Source of the DNA: Vreelandella halophila
GTDB taxonomy: Bacteria > Pseudomonadota > Gammaproteobacteria > Pseudomonadales > Oleiphilaceae
Direction: 5' to 3'
NCBI RefSeq assembly: GCF_009856365.1
Contig: NZ_WMEX01000006.1
Location: 170,960 to 234,959, forward strand
Length of the DNA stretch: 64,000 nt
Shown here: positions 1-9,887 of the stretch, in pieces
Layout: every line of letters starts with the position of its first letter
Position numbering within the stretch: position 1 is the first letter of the stretch
Program-made: the position numbers and the translations under genes
Notes under the pieces: generated by a model
Seen by the model: the letters and a program-made list of their open reading frames with translations, nothing else
The model's database searches: none
Told to the model about the DNA's origin: nothing

Positions 1-94
1 GGCCGGCAATGGGGCGGTTGATGCTGGCGAAACGCCCGCCACTGGCGTCTTCCCACTTCCAGACTTTCGGGGGCGTGTAGCTGTTGTCGCTCAT
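1..94 (-). CDS. yghU: Glutathione S-transferase, YghU type (N-terminal part)
   Basis: Only the first 31 codons are in the window; the gene runs off the left edge. The visible N-terminus (MSDNSYTPPKVWKWEDASGG, then RFASINRPIAG) matches the start of the YghU/YfcG-like family of glutathione transferases with disulfide-bond reductase activity, where an Asn-Arg-Pro motif begins the conserved region. A GAGAG ribosome binding site precedes the ATG at 94-92. The catalytic thioredoxin-fold residues are outside the window, so the assignment rests on the N-terminal signature. Confidence 0.72.
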   Translation of the reverse strand, partial: MSDNSYTPPKVWKWEDASGGRFASINRPIAG

Positions 95-186
95 GGTCAG
101 GCTCTCTCACTGCATTGGTGTGGTAGCCACGGCAACCGTGGACAGCATGGAGTATGCCATCCGCTGGCGGCATTGAGCAGGGGATC

Positions 187-585
187 TCAGTAGGCATCCC
201 GGATCAGATCGATACCGGGCTTCAGCACCCGGCGCCACTGCGCATCCAGTGTCGCATCGTACTCTGGGTCGTGTTTGCTGACAGCCTGCATCAGGGCATC
301 CAGCCAGAGCGAATACCATTCGGGCGAGATATTGTAGCCGTGCCTTGAATGGCTTTGCCCCAGCTGTTTCAGCTTGGTGTCGGGCATGCCTCGGGCGTAG
401 AGGATCAACTGCATGATGCCGTTGCGCAGGAGGTGGCGCTGCTGCTTCATGTCGGTATCGCGGAACTGGTCCTTGATGGTCTGAGAGCTGCTCATGAAGT
501 AGTCGTAGAAATCAACGAAAAACTGTTCGCCCGTGCAGACCCGCCCATAACTCTGGAATACCGCTTCTACTTCCGAGCTGTCCAT
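187..585 (-). CDS. Single-domain globin
   Basis: A 132-residue protein consisting of one globin fold, probably a cytoplasmic haem protein for oxygen or nitric oxide sensing or detoxification. The F-helix region LGQSHSRHGYNISPEWY resembles that of flavohaemoglobins (proximal His in QSH, followed by ISPEWY), but there is no reductase domain. The ATG at 585 is chosen because AGGGGA lies 4 bases upstream and the family N-terminus starts there; the frame stays open further upstream without family similarity. It reads in the same direction as the GST gene. The exact physiological role cannot be read from the sequence. Confidence 0.75.
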   Translation of the reverse strand: MDSSEVEAVFQSYGRVCTGEQFFVDFYDYFMSSSQTIKDQFRDTDMKQQRHLLRNGIMQLILYARGMPDTKLKQLGQSHSRHGYNISPEWYSLWLDALMQAVSKHDPEYDATLDAQWRRVLKPGIDLIRDAY

Positions 586-640
586 GAAATCCCCTGTCTT
601 TAGTTCTGCCTGTCTGTGATGGCCCGGAATTATAAAACAG

Positions 641-1531
641 TCAGCCGGTTTCGGCACAGCGCGCCGGTGCCTGTCCCTGAACGGTTTCAAGAAGGGCGCG
701 GGCCGCTGTCCCGGGTTCCCGTCCCCTGATGCCCACGGCACCCAGCATCCGGGTTACGGGCTCCGGTACGTCCAAGACCACCAGGGTGCTGTCGAGCATG
801 GTGTTGGGCAGAACCGACCACCCCAGTCCCACGCTGGTCATCATCTTGATGGTTTCGAGGTAGTTGGTGGGCATCTGGGCATCCAGTGTGATTCCTTGTT
901 GAAGAAAATGGTGGGAGACGACCCGGTAGGTTTCGGTATTACTGTCGGGGAGGATGGCCTGGTACTGCGCAATGTCCTCAGGGGCCAGCTGCTGCTTGTG
1001 GGCTAGGGGGTGGTCAGGGCCACAGACGAAGCTCATTGGATCTTCCCAGGCGAACCAGACCTGGAAGCGTTCCATGATCCGGTCGTTGAGTGTCACCCAT
1101 GCAAGTGGGGCGTCATGCTGGTGCAGTTGCTGGAAGACCTGTTCGGACTCGAGGAACTGGAGGTTGAAGGTCAGGTCGGGATGGGCCTTCTGCAGGGCGC
1201 GCAGCCAGTTCGGGAGATGGTGGAGGCCGATATGGTGGCTGGTGATCAGCGACAGGGGGCCGTGCATTCGCTGGTCAAGGCTGGTGAGGGCTTCACGGGC
1301 GTTGTGGAGTTCGTCCAGGACCTTCCGTGCATGGGGCAGCAGGGCATGGCCGGCGTCGGTCAGCCGCAGGCTGCGGCCGTTGCGTTCAATCAGGGGGCGA
1401 CCGGTCTGGTGTTCGAGGGTGGCGATGCGTTTGCTGACGGCGGATTGAGTGAGGTGCAGGGCTTCTGCGGCCTCGGAGAAGGAGCCGGTGTCGATGACGG
1501 TGGTGAAGGCGATCAGTGATTGGGTGTCCAT
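641..1531 (-). CDS. LysR-family transcriptional regulator
   Basis: A 296-residue regulator with an N-terminal winged helix-turn-helix (residues about 1-60; LTQSAVSKRIATLEHQTGRP is the recognition region) and a LysR substrate-binding domain after it. It is transcribed away from leuC, an arrangement also known in Pseudomonas, so control of the leucine operon or of itself is plausible but not shown. ATG at 1531 fits the usual LysR start (MDTQSLIAFTTVIDTGSFSE). The 441-bp divergent spacer holds an unusual nested inverted-repeat element beginning about 30 bp upstream of this start. Confidence 0.88.
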   Translation of the reverse strand: MDTQSLIAFTTVIDTGSFSEAAEALHLTQSAVSKRIATLEHQTGRPLIERNGRSLRLTDAGHALLPHARKVLDELHNAREALTSLDQRMHGPLSLITSHHIGLHHLPNWLRALQKAHPDLTFNLQFLESEQVFQQLHQHDAPLAWVTLNDRIMERFQVWFAWEDPMSFVCGPDHPLAHKQQLAPEDIAQYQAILPDSNTETYRVVSHHFLQQGITLDAQMPTNYLETIKMMTSVGLGWSVLPNTMLDSTLVVLDVPEPVTRMLGAVGIRGREPGTAARALLETVQGQAPARCAETG

Positions 1532-1563
1532 AGCACTAAAGATTGGTACCTGGTTGCAGGGCA

Positions 1564-1750
1564 CGATGAGTGGGGAGTCTTTCACGGGAAACGCTGTAAA
1601 TACTTTTCAGTTGCGCAGTCCTGCTTCACTGAAAAGTCCTGGGTTTACATCCGTGTAAACCCGTTTGCGCTTAATCGCGCAAACCCCTGTACGCTGCTCT
1701 TCCGCCATCCATGGCTCCAGAGCTTCCCGTGAAAGACTCCCCACTCACCG
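1564..1750. repeat. 187-bp element with long terminal inverted repeats
   Basis: The ends 1564-1590 and 1724-1750 are inverted copies of each other with one mismatch in 27 positions (1567-1590 and 1724-1747 match perfectly over 24 bp). The outer core reads TGAGTGGGGAGTC on the left. Three perfect or near-perfect hairpins of 10, 8 and 8 bp arms are packed between them. This could be a MITE, a structured leader RNA or a cruciform-prone regulatory region. No clear target-site duplication was seen. Confidence 0.75.
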
Positions 1751-1796
1751 TACCCCCGGGAGTGTTGCCGTTCGCAAACGTGCTCCAAACGTAAGC

Positions 1797-1825
1797 TGTA
1801 GGAGCCGGCCTTGCGGGCGATCCGG
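1797..1825 (+). repeat. REP-like palindrome
   Basis: TGTAGGAGCCGGCCTTGCGG followed by GCGATCC matches the extragenic REP family (GTAGGAGC head, G/C-rich stem, CGAT tail) common in Pseudomonas and relatives. Related sequences occur at 4069-4143 and 5271-5309 in the same operon region. Confidence 0.65.
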
Positions 1826-1868
1826 GCTTTGGATTCCAAAAAGGAATCCGTTTCAGGAAAAACATGAA

Positions 1869-1898
1869 TTGAAGTGATCTGATCAGAGTCTGTACCAT
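1869..1898 (+). promoter_or_regulatory. Possible sigma-70 promoter of leuC
   Basis: TTGAAG (1869-1874) and TACCAT (1893-1898) are separated by 18 bp and lie about 75 bp before the leuC start. The match to consensus is moderate. Confidence 0.35.
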
Positions 1899-1972
1899 TA
1901 ACGAACAATCGGTCAAACCACGTCAGCTCCGCCATGGGGGAGGGCGTGTCCGCTCGCAACGGGGGTAGCACC

Positions 1973-3400
1973 ATGAGTGGCAAGACACTGTACGACAAAC
2001 TGTGGGATTCGCATCTGGTCAAGGAGCGTGCTGACGGCTCCTGCCTGATCTACATCGACCGGCACATGCTGCACGAGGTAACGTCACCGCAGGCGTTCGA
2101 GGGGCTTCGGCTGGCTGGGCGGACGCCGTGGCGGATTGATGCGAATCTGGCGACGGTGGATCACAACGTGCCGACCACCGGGCGTGAGAATGGTGTTGAG
2201 GGGATCGAGGACCCGATCTCGCGCACCCAGGTTCGGACTCTGGATGACAACTGCAATGAGTTCGGCATTGTCGAGTACGGCATGAACGATCAGCGCCAGG
2301 GGATCGTTCACGTCATCGGGCCGGAGCAGGGAGCGACCCTGCCGGGGATGACGGTGGTATGCGGGGATTCGCATACGTCCACCCATGGGGCTTTCGGGGC
2401 GCTGGCGCATGGGATCGGCACCTCCGAGGTCGAGCATGTGCTGGCGACCCAGTGCCTGGTGCAGAAGAAGTCAAAGAATATGCTGGTGCAGGTCGATGGT
2501 GAGCTGAAGCCGGGGATCACGGGCAAGGATGTGATGCTGGCGATCATCGGAAAAATTGGCACCGCCGGCGGTACCGGTTATGCCATTGAGTACGCGGGCT
2601 CGGCGATCCGCGGCCTGTCGATGGAGGCGCGCATGACCATGTGCAATATGACCATCGAGGCGGGTGCGCGGGCCGGCATGGTGGCGGTGGATGACACGAC
2701 CATCGACTACGTGAAGGATCGGCCCATGGCGCCGAAGGGCGAGATGTGGGAGCGCGCGGTTGCGTCCTGGCGCGAGCTGAAGAGTGACGACGATGCCGAG
2801 TTCGACAAGGTGGTTCATCTGGATGCGGCTGATATCGAACCCCAGGTCAGCTGGGGAACGTCGCCGGAGATGGTGACCAATGTCGGGGATCGTGTCCCGG
2901 ATCCGGCGAATGAGTCGGATCCCATCAAGCGTGAAGGCATGCAGCGGGCCCTGAAGTACATGGGGCTGGAACCGAACACCCCGATGACGGGCATCCAGCT
3001 TGACCGGATCTTCATCGGCTCTTGTACCAATGCCCGGATTGAGGACCTGCGTGAAGCGGCGTCCATCCTCAAGGGGCAGACGATTGCATCCACGCTCAAG
3101 CAGGCGATGGTCGTGCCCGGCTCCGGTATGGTGAAAGCCCAGGCCGAGAGGGAAGGGCTGGACCGGATCTTCATTGATGCAGGGTTCGAGTGGCGGGAGC
3201 CGGGCTGCTCCATGTGTCTGGGGATGAACCCGGACCAGCTGGGTGAAGGGGAGCATTGTGCCTCCACCTCCAACCGGAACTTCGAGGGCCGGCAGGGCTT
3301 TGGCGGGCGCACGCACCTGGTGAGCCCGGCTATGGCAGCTGCCGCCGCTATTCATGGCCATTTTGTGGATATTTCCGACTACTACGACAGGGCGGGGTGA
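1973..3400 (+). CDS. leuC: 3-isopropylmalate dehydratase, large subunit
   Basis: A 475-residue aconitase-family subunit that, with LeuD, isomerises 2-isopropylmalate to 3-isopropylmalate in leucine synthesis. The three [4Fe-4S] cysteine ligands are visible in GSCTNAR and in CSMCLGMN. Length is normal for the family. ATG at 1973 begins the typical [16 protein letters not shown] terminus and follows a GGGGG stretch. leuD starts 4 bp after the stop, so the two subunits are translationally linked. Cytoplasmic. Confidence 0.97.
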   Translation: MSGKTLYDKLWDSHLVKERADGSCLIYIDRHMLHEVTSPQAFEGLRLAGRTPWRIDANLATVDHNVPTTGRENGVEGIEDPISRTQVRTLDDNCNEFGIVEYGMNDQRQGIVHVIGPEQGATLPGMTVVCGDSHTSTHGAFGALAHGIGTSEVEHVLATQCLVQKKSKNMLVQVDGELKPGITGKDVMLAIIGKIGTAGGTGYAIEYAGSAIRGLSMEARMTMCNMTIEAGARAGMVAVDDTTIDYVKDRPMAPKGEMWERAVASWRELKSDDDAEFDKVVHLDAADIEPQVSWGTSPEMVTNVGDRVPDPANESDPIKREGMQRALKYMGLEPNTPMTGIQLDRIFIGSCTNARIEDLREAASILKGQTIASTLKQAMVVPGSGMVKAQAEREGLDRIFIDAGFEWREPGCSMCLGMNPDQLGEGEHCASTSNRNFEGRQGFGGRTHLVSPAMAAAAAIHGHFVDISDYYDRAG

Positions 3401-3404
3401 GATC

Positions 3405-4049
3405 ATGAAGGCATTCACCAGGCACACGGGGCTGGTTGCCCCCATGGATCGGTCCAATGTCGACACTGACATGATCATCCCCAAGCAGTTCCTCAAGTCG
3501 ATCAAGCGCACTGGCTTCGGGCCCAACCTGTTCGACGAGCTGCGCTATCTGGACGAAGGTCAGCCAGGCAAGGACAACAGTCAACGGCCGCTCAACCCTG
3601 AGTTCGTGCTGAACCAGGCGCGTTACCAGGGAGCGAGTGTGCTGCTGACGCGCGCCAACTTCGGTTGCGGCTCCAGCCGTGAGCACGCGCCCTGGGCGCT
3701 GGAGGATTTTGGTTTCCGGGCGATTATTGCCCCGAGTTTTGCCGATATCTTCTACAACAACTGCTTTAAAAATGGCCTGTTACCGCTTGTTCTGAAAGAG
3801 GAAGAGGTCGACGAGCTGTTCCGTGCGGTGGAGTCCGTCGAGGGCTATGCACTGACCGTGGATCTGGAGAACCAGACTGTTGCCACGCCGGACGGTAAGA
3901 TCTATCACTTCGAGGTGGATGAGTTCCGGCGCCACTGCCTGCTCAACGGCCTCGACGATATCGGCGTGACACTTGAGGATGCGGATGCCATCCAGGCCTA
4001 CGAGGAACGCCGGAAGCAGGAGGCGCCCTGGTTGTTTCCTGCCGGGTGA
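3405..4049 (+). CDS. leuD: 3-isopropylmalate dehydratase, small subunit
   Basis: A 214-residue swivel-domain partner of LeuC. The conserved [13 protein letters not shown] loop and the N-terminal [20 protein letters not shown] signature are present. ATG at 3405 lies just after the leuC stop with GGGGTGAG as ribosome binding site. A 140-bp gap with two REP-like sequences separates it from leuB, so expression of leuB may differ from leuCD. Confidence 0.97.
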   Translation: MKAFTRHTGLVAPMDRSNVDTDMIIPKQFLKSIKRTGFGPNLFDELRYLDEGQPGKDNSQRPLNPEFVLNQARYQGASVLLTRANFGCGSSREHAPWALEDFGFRAIIAPSFADIFYNNCFKNGLLPLVLKEEEVDELFRAVESVEGYALTVDLENQTVATPDGKIYHFEVDEFRRHCLLNGLDDIGVTLEDADAIQAYEERRKQEAPWLFPAG

Positions 4050-4068
4050 GTTCCTGGAAGCTGTTCCG

Positions 4069-4143
4069 GATTGCCTGCGGGGGCAGGCTTCTACAGTAAT
4101 ACATTAGTTTTCATATGTAGGAGCCCGCTTTGCGGGCGATTTT
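4069..4143. repeat. Inverted pair of REP sequences (BIME-like)
   Basis: 4069-4096, read on the minus strand, is CTGTAGAAGCCTGCCCCCGC followed by AGGCAATC. 4116-4143, read on the plus strand, is TGTAGGAGCCCGCTTTGCGG followed by GCGATTTT. Both have the GTAG(A/G)AGC head and a GC stem, in opposite orientation, which is the layout of a bacterial interspersed mosaic element. It sits between leuD and leuB and may affect mRNA stability or termination. Confidence 0.7.
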
Positions 4144-4189
4144 CGTAATAACCCTCGAAACTGGATTACTGGACAAGGATCATGATGCT

Positions 4190-5275
4190 ATGACACAGAG
4201 AGTACTCTTCCTGCCGGGTGACGGCATCGGCCCGGATATCATCGAGCAGGCACGCGCGGTTCTTGGGCACGCCAATGAACGGCTTTCGCTGGGACTCGAT
4301 TTCGATGAGGCGTTGGTCGGCGGTGCCGCCATTGAGGCCGCGGGCACTGCGCTCCCGGACGACACCATGAGCAGGGCGCGGGAAGCCGGGGGCATCCTGC
4401 TGGGCGCTGTGGGCGGCCCCAAGTGGGATCATCTGGAGATGGCCAATCGGCCCGAGAAGGGGCTGCTGGGCCTGCGCTCCGGCCTGGGTCTTTTCGCCAA
4501 TCTGCGTCCCGCGTTCCTGTACCCGCAGTTGGCGGAGGCCTCCAGCCTGCGTCCGGAAGTGGTCAGCGGCCTGGACATCCTGATCGTGCGGGAGCTCACC
4601 GGCGGCATCTACTTTGGTCAGCCCCGCGGCGTTGAGACGCTGGAAAGCGGAGAACGGGAAGGGATCAATACCTATCGCTACAACGAATCCGAGATCCGGC
4701 GCATCGGGCGCGTGGCATTTGAATCCGCGCGTCAGCGCAACGGACGACTATGTTCCATCGACAAGGCCAACGTGCTGGAAGTGACCGCGCTGTGGCGTGA
4801 GGTAATGGAGGATCTGGCGAGGGAGTATCCGGACGTTGAGCTGAGTCACATGTATGTGGATAACGCCGCCATGCAGCTGGTGCGCGATCCGAACCAGTTT
4901 GACGTGATTGTCACCGGCAATATGTTCGGTGATATCCTGTCTGATGAGGCAGCCATGCTGACCGGTTCCATCGGGATGCTGCCCTCGGCGGCGCTGAACG
5001 AGAGCAAGCAGGGCATGTACGAACCCTGCCACGGGTCGGCGCCGGATATTGCGGGCCAGGACAAGGCGAACCCGCTGGCGACGATTCTGTCCGGTGCCAT
5101 GATGCTGCGGTACAGCTTTGGCATGGAAGGTGCAGCGGGCGCGATCGAAAAAGCGGTGCAGGACGTGCTGGAACAGGGGCTGCGTACGCCGGATATCCAT
5201 TTCGAGGGCACGCAGCTGGTTGGCACCCGCGCCATGGGCGAAGCGGTGCTATCGGCCCTGGACACGCACCTGTAG
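4190..5275 (+). CDS. leuB: 3-isopropylmalate dehydrogenase
   Basis: A 361-residue NAD-dependent beta-decarboxylating dehydrogenase that oxidises 3-isopropylmalate to 2-ketoisocaproate. Visible signatures are [10 protein letters not shown] at the N-terminus, [14 protein letters not shown], the metal-binding [14 protein letters not shown] and the nucleotide-binding [21 protein letters not shown] at 4190 gives the usual [15 protein letters not shown] start, with AAGGAT about 10 bases upstream. The TAG stop codon lies inside the next REP sequence, so that element forms the last codon of the gene. Confidence 0.97.
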   Translation: MTQRVLFLPGDGIGPDIIEQARAVLGHANERLSLGLDFDEALVGGAAIEAAGTALPDDTMSRAREAGGILLGAVGGPKWDHLEMANRPEKGLLGLRSGLGLFANLRPAFLYPQLAEASSLRPEVVSGLDILIVRELTGGIYFGQPRGVETLESGEREGINTYRYNESEIRRIGRVAFESARQRNGRLCSIDKANVLEVTALWREVMEDLAREYPDVELSHMYVDNAAMQLVRDPNQFDVIVTGNMFGDILSDEAAMLTGSIGMLPSAALNESKQGMYEPCHGSAPDIAGQDKANPLATILSGAMMLRYSFGMEGAAGAIEKAVQDVLEQGLRTPDIHFEGTQLVGTRAMGEAVLSALDTHL

Positions 5276-5309
5276 GAGCGGCCATGGCTGCGATCGCCGC
5301 AGCCCCGGC
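5271..5309 (+). repeat. REP-like palindrome overlapping the leuB stop
   Basis: TGTAGGAGCGGCCATGGCTG followed by CGATCG is a typical REP head and stem. The TAG at 5273-5275 is the leuB stop codon. A second stem GGCTGCG...CGCAGCC follows at the end. Confidence 0.65.
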
Positions 5310-5344
5310 GAAAAACCCAAGACACTGAAAACAGAGGCGGCACA

Positions 5345-6463
5345 ATGAAGCGAGTAGGTCTGGTTGGCTGGCGTGGCATGGTCGGATCCGTGCTCATGCA
5401 GCGGATGCAGGAAGAGAATAATTTCGCCGGAATCGAGCCGGTGTTCTTCACCACATCCCAGGCGGGCAAGCCCGCGCCGGACTTCGGCAAGGAGGCGCCG
5501 CCGCTCAAGGATGCCCGGGACATTGATGAACTCAAGGCGATGGACATCATCGTCACCTGTCAGGGTGGGGACTATACGAATGAGGTCTATGGCCCCCTCC
5601 GCCAGTCAGGCTGGAATGGTTACTGGATTGACGCCGCCTCCGCCCTGCGGATGGAGGATGAATCGGTGATTGTTCTGGACCCGGTGAATCGTGGCGTGAT
5701 TGACCGGGCTCTGGATGCCGGGCAGCGTGATTTCATCGGCGGTAACTGCACGGTCAGCCTCATGCTGATGGGTATTGGGGCCCTGTTTGATCATGATCTG
5801 GTGGAATGGATCAGCCCCATGACCTACCAGGCCGCCTCTGGCTCCGGCGCCAAGCACATGCGGGAGCTGCTGGATCAGATGGGGGCGCTTAACGGCGCCG
5901 TATCCGATCTTCTGGCGGATCCTTCCTCGGCGATCCTGGAGATTGACCGGCAGGTGACCTCGACCATGCGCAGTTCCGAGTTCCCCACGGAGAATTTCGG
6001 TGTGCCCCTGGCGGGCAGCCTGATTCCCTGGCTCGACAAGCCCATGCCCTCCGGCCAGAGTAAGGAGGAATGGAAAGCGGGCGCGGAGAGCAACAAGATC
6101 CTCGGGCGTACTGATAACCCGATCCCGATTGATGGCACCTGTGTTCGCGTGGGCGCCATGCGCAGTCACAGCCAGGCGCTGACCATCAAGCTTCGCAGGG
6201 ACGTTCCGCTCGCGGATATCGAAGCCATGCTCCGGGAGCACAGTGAGTGGTGCGAGGTGGTACCCAATGAGCAGCAGGCCAGTATGGAAAAGCTGAGCCC
6301 GGCTTATGCCACCGGCAGCCTGACGGTTCCGGTCGGTCGGCTGCGCAAGCTGGCCATGGGCGGGGAGTATCTCAACGCCTTCACCGTGGGCGACCAGCTG
6401 CTGTGGGGGGCGGCTGAACCGCTGCGGCGTATGCTGGCCATCCTGCTTGAGCGTGATGGCTGA
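5345..6463 (+). CDS. asd: Aspartate-semialdehyde dehydrogenase
   Basis: A 372-residue NADP-dependent enzyme converting aspartyl phosphate to aspartate semialdehyde, the branch point for lysine/diaminopimelate, methionine and threonine. The Rossmann start [18 protein letters not shown], the catalytic cysteine in [12 protein letters not shown] and the active-site histidine in [11 protein letters not shown] are visible. The N-terminus is of the Gram-negative GWRGMVGSV type. AGAGGCGG precedes the ATG. It lies between leuB and fimV, the order known from Pseudomonas. Confidence 0.97.
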   Translation: MKRVGLVGWRGMVGSVLMQRMQEENNFAGIEPVFFTTSQAGKPAPDFGKEAPPLKDARDIDELKAMDIIVTCQGGDYTNEVYGPLRQSGWNGYWIDAASALRMEDESVIVLDPVNRGVIDRALDAGQRDFIGGNCTVSLMLMGIGALFDHDLVEWISPMTYQAASGSGAKHMRELLDQMGALNGAVSDLLADPSSAILEIDRQVTSTMRSSEFPTENFGVPLAGSLIPWLDKPMPSGQSKEEWKAGAESNKILGRTDNPIPIDGTCVRVGAMRSHSQALTIKLRRDVPLADIEAMLREHSEWCEVVPNEQQASMEKLSPAYATGSLTVPVGRLRKLAMGGEYLNAFTVGDQLLWGAAEPLRRMLAILLERDG

Positions 6464-6480
6464 TTCCTGAATGCAGCGTC

Positions 6481-6536
6481 CCGGTCTGGCGTGAACCGGG
6501 GCGCATTCCCGCCAGCCGGGCGCTTCCAGTGCCCGG
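6481..6536 (+). terminator. Possible hairpins after asd
   Basis: CCGGT...ACCGG (6481-6499) and CCGGGC...GCCCGG (6516-6536) form two successive stems downstream of asd. No long T-run follows, so termination would be weak or Rho-assisted. Confidence 0.3.
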
Positions 6537-6662
6537 CGATTTATTGCGTAATTCGCAGTTATCAACAATACTTCCGCTTAACTTCATAATTACAGGTCTA
6601 TTTCCGTAATCTGCGCGGAATCCGTGGACGGCTGCCTGACGAGAACGGGGAAAGGAAACGGC

Positions 6663-9600
6663 ATGAAAGTACGCAAACTGGCGGTGGCGCTCGCCCTGGC
6701 GGGTGGGCTTGGATCAGGTCTGGCTCAGGCGCTCGGCATGGGCGAGGGTCGAATACTGACGAACCTGAATGAACCGCTGCGGGCCGAGATCGAGCTGAGT
6801 GAGCCGGGCGATCTGTCCGCAGACCAGATCCGGGTATCGCTGGCACCGGAGTCCGCATTTGAGCGGGCCGGGCTTCGTCGCATGGATGTTCTCCATGATC
6901 TGGATTTTGACGTGATCGAATCCGATGGCGGGTTCCGGATTAACGTTACTTCTGAGGACCCCATCCGGGAGCCATTCCTGAACTTTCTCGTGGAGCTTGC
7001 CTGGCCAAATGGGCGGCTGTTGCGTGAATATTCCTTCCTGGTGGATCCCCCCTCCCGTGATCCCGGCCCGGAAGCGATTGGGCCGAGTGCGGAAACCGGT
7101 GGCGGCGATACCCGGACACGTGAGCAGGCCGCTCCGGAGGCCCGGGGCGAGCGCCGGCAGCCGGAAAGCGCGACTTCGGCTACGGGCGGAAGCCCTGACG
7201 AATACGGACCCACTGGTGCCAATGACACCCTCTGGGGGATTGCCGGGGAGGTCAGCCCGTCCAGCGACCTGAGCCGCCACCAGGTGATGCTGGCGGTCCA
7301 GGAAGCCAATCCCAATGCGTTCAGCAACAACAATATCAACCAGCTGCGCCGGGGGCGCGTCCTGCGCATCCCCTCTGAGGAAGCCATGCGCTCCCGCTCC
7401 AGGCAGGAGGCGATCCAGCAGGTGATGGCCCAGAACAAACGGCACCAGCAGGCTGGCCAGAGCCAGGCGGAAACCGCGGCTGCGCCTGAAGCCGAGCAGG
7501 CTGGAGGAGCGGATCAATCCCAGCAACAGGCGGGCGCAACCGGGCAGCAGTCGTCATCCGGTGAGAGCGGCGATGAACTGCGGATCCTGGTAGCGGACGG
7601 TGAGAACAGTGCTGGTGACGGCACCATGGCCGGCATGGGCGACGGTGAGGGTGATGAACGCCTTGCTGCTGCTCTGGAAGAACTGGAGCGGGCGGAAAGG
7701 GATCGCGAGGAGCTGTCGGATCGCCTGAAGGATCTCGAGGAACAGCTGGATACCATGAGCCAGTTGATCGAGTTGAAGGACGATCAGCTTGCGGAGATGG
7801 AACAGCGGCTTGCCAAGGCACGCGAGAGTGGTCAGGCGTCTGGTGATACGGAGTCGGAAGGTACCGGCGGTACCGACGGTGATGAAACCGCGGCGGATGA
7901 TGCAACTGGGACCGGAAGCGGTCAGGCCTCCGGTGGAGAGACCACGGAAGGGGATTCGGGCGAGGATTCGGTCGCTTCTGAGGAATCTGTCGAGGAGTCC
8001 ATGGCCGAATCGGACACGGCTGAGTCAGGTTCCGGGGAAGCGGGCGCCGATGACGATGAGTCTGACCCGGCCGCAGCGGCGAGCTCCGGCGGTGAGCCGG
8101 ATGATGGCGACGCTTCGGCGCAGCCTGATCCGGAACAGACCAAGAGTCAGGGTGCTCCAAAGAGTGCCGGTGATGTTGTTCAGCGCGTAATCAATGATCC
8201 CCGTTACCAGATCGGTGCGGGTGTACTGGGCATTGCGTTGCTGGCGCTGCTCTGGGGCCTGGCACGGCGCAATGCTGCGCGGGAACAGGCTTTCTACGAC
8301 CAGCTGAAGGATGTCTCCGAAAACCCGGAGGAACCGGTTGAGGCTGAGGACCCACTGGATCTGGACGCGGCCGGAGATGAAACGGCCACGGAGGCTACCG
8401 GTGAAGAGGCGGCACCGCGCAGCGAGGGCAGCGAGGATGCGCTGGCTGAGGCGGATGTCTACCTGGCCTATGGTCGTCTCGGGCAGGCTGCCCGGCATCT
8501 TGAAGGGGCCATTTCATCGGAACCCAGCCGCGTGGACCTGCGGCTGAAGCTGCTCGAGGTCTATGCCGATGCCGGTGAGTCAGAGAATTTCGAAAAGCAG
8601 TATCGCGAGCTCGGGGCCTTCAATGACGATGAAGCCATCGAGCAGGCGGATGCGCTTCGCAGCCGTATGGAGGCCGCTGACGAGGACCTCAGCATTGAGG
8701 ACCTGACCGAACAGCTGAAGACGGGCACGGGCTCCGAAGCGGAGACTGGCGGGCAATCCCTTGAGGATGATGCGTCGCTTGAGGACGAGGGCTTTGACTT
8801 CAGCGCCCTCGAGGACGTTGACGATCTGCTGGATGAATCCAGCGGCTCGGAAAGCAGCGATACCAGCCATGCCGAAAAGGGCGGGGATCAGGAGCTGCAG
8901 TCCGAGGAATTCAGTCTCGACTTCGATCTTGGCGAGGAAGAAACCCCGGCTGCATCCGAAACGACAGGCGCCAGCGAAGACACCGTGGATGCCTCAGACT
9001 CAGAAGAGGATGTGGCCGATCTCGGGTTCTCCATGGATGATCTGGAGCTGGAGGAGCCGGGAGAGACGGAAGAAGAGTCCGTGCCTGAGCTGGATGCGGA
9101 AGCTGAAGCCGCTGAGCAACCCGTGTCTGAAACCGGTGATAACACTGAACAGGCGAGTGATGCGGATACGGATCTGAGCCTGGACGATCTGGATGTTGAT
9201 CTGGACACCGGGGAGGAACCGGCAGAAACCGCTTCCGAGGCGCCATCCGGTACGGATTTTGATGACTCCTTCCTCGAAGAGCTGGATGCGGAACTTGATC
9301 GGGTGACCGATGGTGAGGCTGAAGCTGGAGAGTCCGGGGAAACAGCTGCCCCGGCCGGGGAAAACGCCGCACCGGAAGGTGATGATGAGCTGGATGACCT
9401 GAGTCTGGATGTCTCGGACGAGGATCTTGAGCTTGCTGAAGAGGTGGCTCAGGAGGGCGTTGGCGAAGAACCCGAAGCGCCCGGGGAAACCAGTGACGCT
9501 TCCGGCGGTGAGGACGAAGCCCCCGCCGATCAGCTGGAAGAGAGTCTGATGGACTCTGAGATGGAGGATCTCGGGGCCGAGAGCGCGCTCTCCGACGAGG

Positions 9601-9881
9601 AGCTGGCTGCTCTTGAGGGTGAGGAATCACAGGCATCCCAGGGACACCAGGAAGAGACGGGCGATATGGAGTCAGGCGAGACGTCCACTGGATCGGAAGA
9701 CAGTGATGATGAGTTCGACTTCCTTGAGGGCACGGATGAAGCGGGCACCAAACTGGATCTGGCCCGGGCCTATGTTGAGATGGGCGATGCGGACGGCGCA
9801 CGGGACATTCTGGAAGAGGTGGCCCGTGAAGGCAGTGAAGAACAGCAGCAGGAAGCCCAGCGGCTTCTCAGCGAACTCTGA
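6663..9881 (+). CDS. fimV: FimV-type polar hub / pilus assembly protein
   Basis: A 1072-residue, extremely acidic protein. Features in order: signal peptide (1-23), a FimV N-terminal domain starting ALGMGEGRILTNLNEPLRAEIEL, a LysM peptidoglycan-binding motif at about 180-238 (NDTLWGIAG, then NNNINQLRRGRVLRIPSEE), a coiled coil at about 338-390, one membrane helix at about 516-536, and a long Glu/Asp/Ser-rich cytoplasmic part ending in a TPR-like segment (TKLDLARAYVEMGDADGARD). FimV organises type IV pilus assembly, polarity and cAMP signalling in Pseudomonas. ATG at 6663 has AAAGGAAA upstream. FimL is also in this window. Confidence 0.93.
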   Translation: MKVRKLAVALALAGGLGSGLAQALGMGEGRILTNLNEPLRAEIELSEPGDLSADQIRVSLAPESAFERAGLRRMDVLHDLDFDVIESDGGFRINVTSEDPIREPFLNFLVELAWPNGRLLREYSFLVDPPSRDPGPEAIGPSAETGGGDTRTREQAAPEARGERRQPESATSATGGSPDEYGPTGANDTLWGIAGEVSPSSDLSRHQVMLAVQEANPNAFSNNNINQLRRGRVLRIPSEEAMRSRSRQEAIQQVMAQNKRHQQAGQSQAETAAAPEAEQAGGADQSQQQAGATGQQSSSGESGDELRILVADGENSAGDGTMAGMGDGEGDERLAAALEELERAERDREELSDRLKDLEEQLDTMSQLIELKDDQLAEMEQRLAKARESGQASGDTESEGTGGTDGDETAADDATGTGSGQASGGETTEGDSGEDSVASEESVEESMAESDTAESGSGEAGADDDESDPAAAASSGGEPDDGDASAQPDPEQTKSQGAPKSAGDVVQRVINDPRYQIGAGVLGIALLALLWGLARRNAAREQAFYDQLKDVSENPEEPVEAEDPLDLDAAGDETATEATGEEAAPRSEGSEDALAEADVYLAYGRLGQAARHLEGAISSEPSRVDLRLKLLEVYADAGESENFEKQYRELGAFNDDEAIEQADALRSRMEAADEDLSIEDLTEQLKTGTGSEAETGGQSLEDDASLEDEGFDFSALEDVDDLLDESSGSESSDTSHAEKGGDQELQSEEFSLDFDLGEEETPAASETTGASEDTVDASDSEEDVADLGFSMDDLELEEPGETEEESVPELDAEAEAAEQPVSETGDNTEQASDADTDLSLDDLDVDLDTGEEPAETASEAPSGTDFDDSFLEELDAELDRVTDGEAEAGESGETAAPAGENAAPEGDDELDDLSLDVSDEDLELAEEVAQEGVGEEPEAPGETSDASGGEDEAPADQLEESLMDSEMEDLGAESALSDEELAALEGEESQASQGHQEETGDMESGETSTGSEDSDDEFDFLEGTDEAGTKLDLARAYVEMGDADGARDILEEVAREGSEEQQQEAQRLLSEL

Positions 9882-9887
9882 TCTGCC

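Larger units (their letters stand above)
1532..1972. other. Divergent spacer between LysR gene and leuC
   Basis: This 441-bp non-coding stretch contains, in order: a 27-bp inverted repeat (1564-1590 and 1724-1750) enclosing three smaller hairpins (arms 1602-1611/1628-1637, 1641-1648/1655-1662, 1663-1670/1677-1684), a REP-like sequence at 1797-1825 and a possible promoter at 1869-1898 for leuC. No convincing small gene was seen. Confidence 0.7.
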
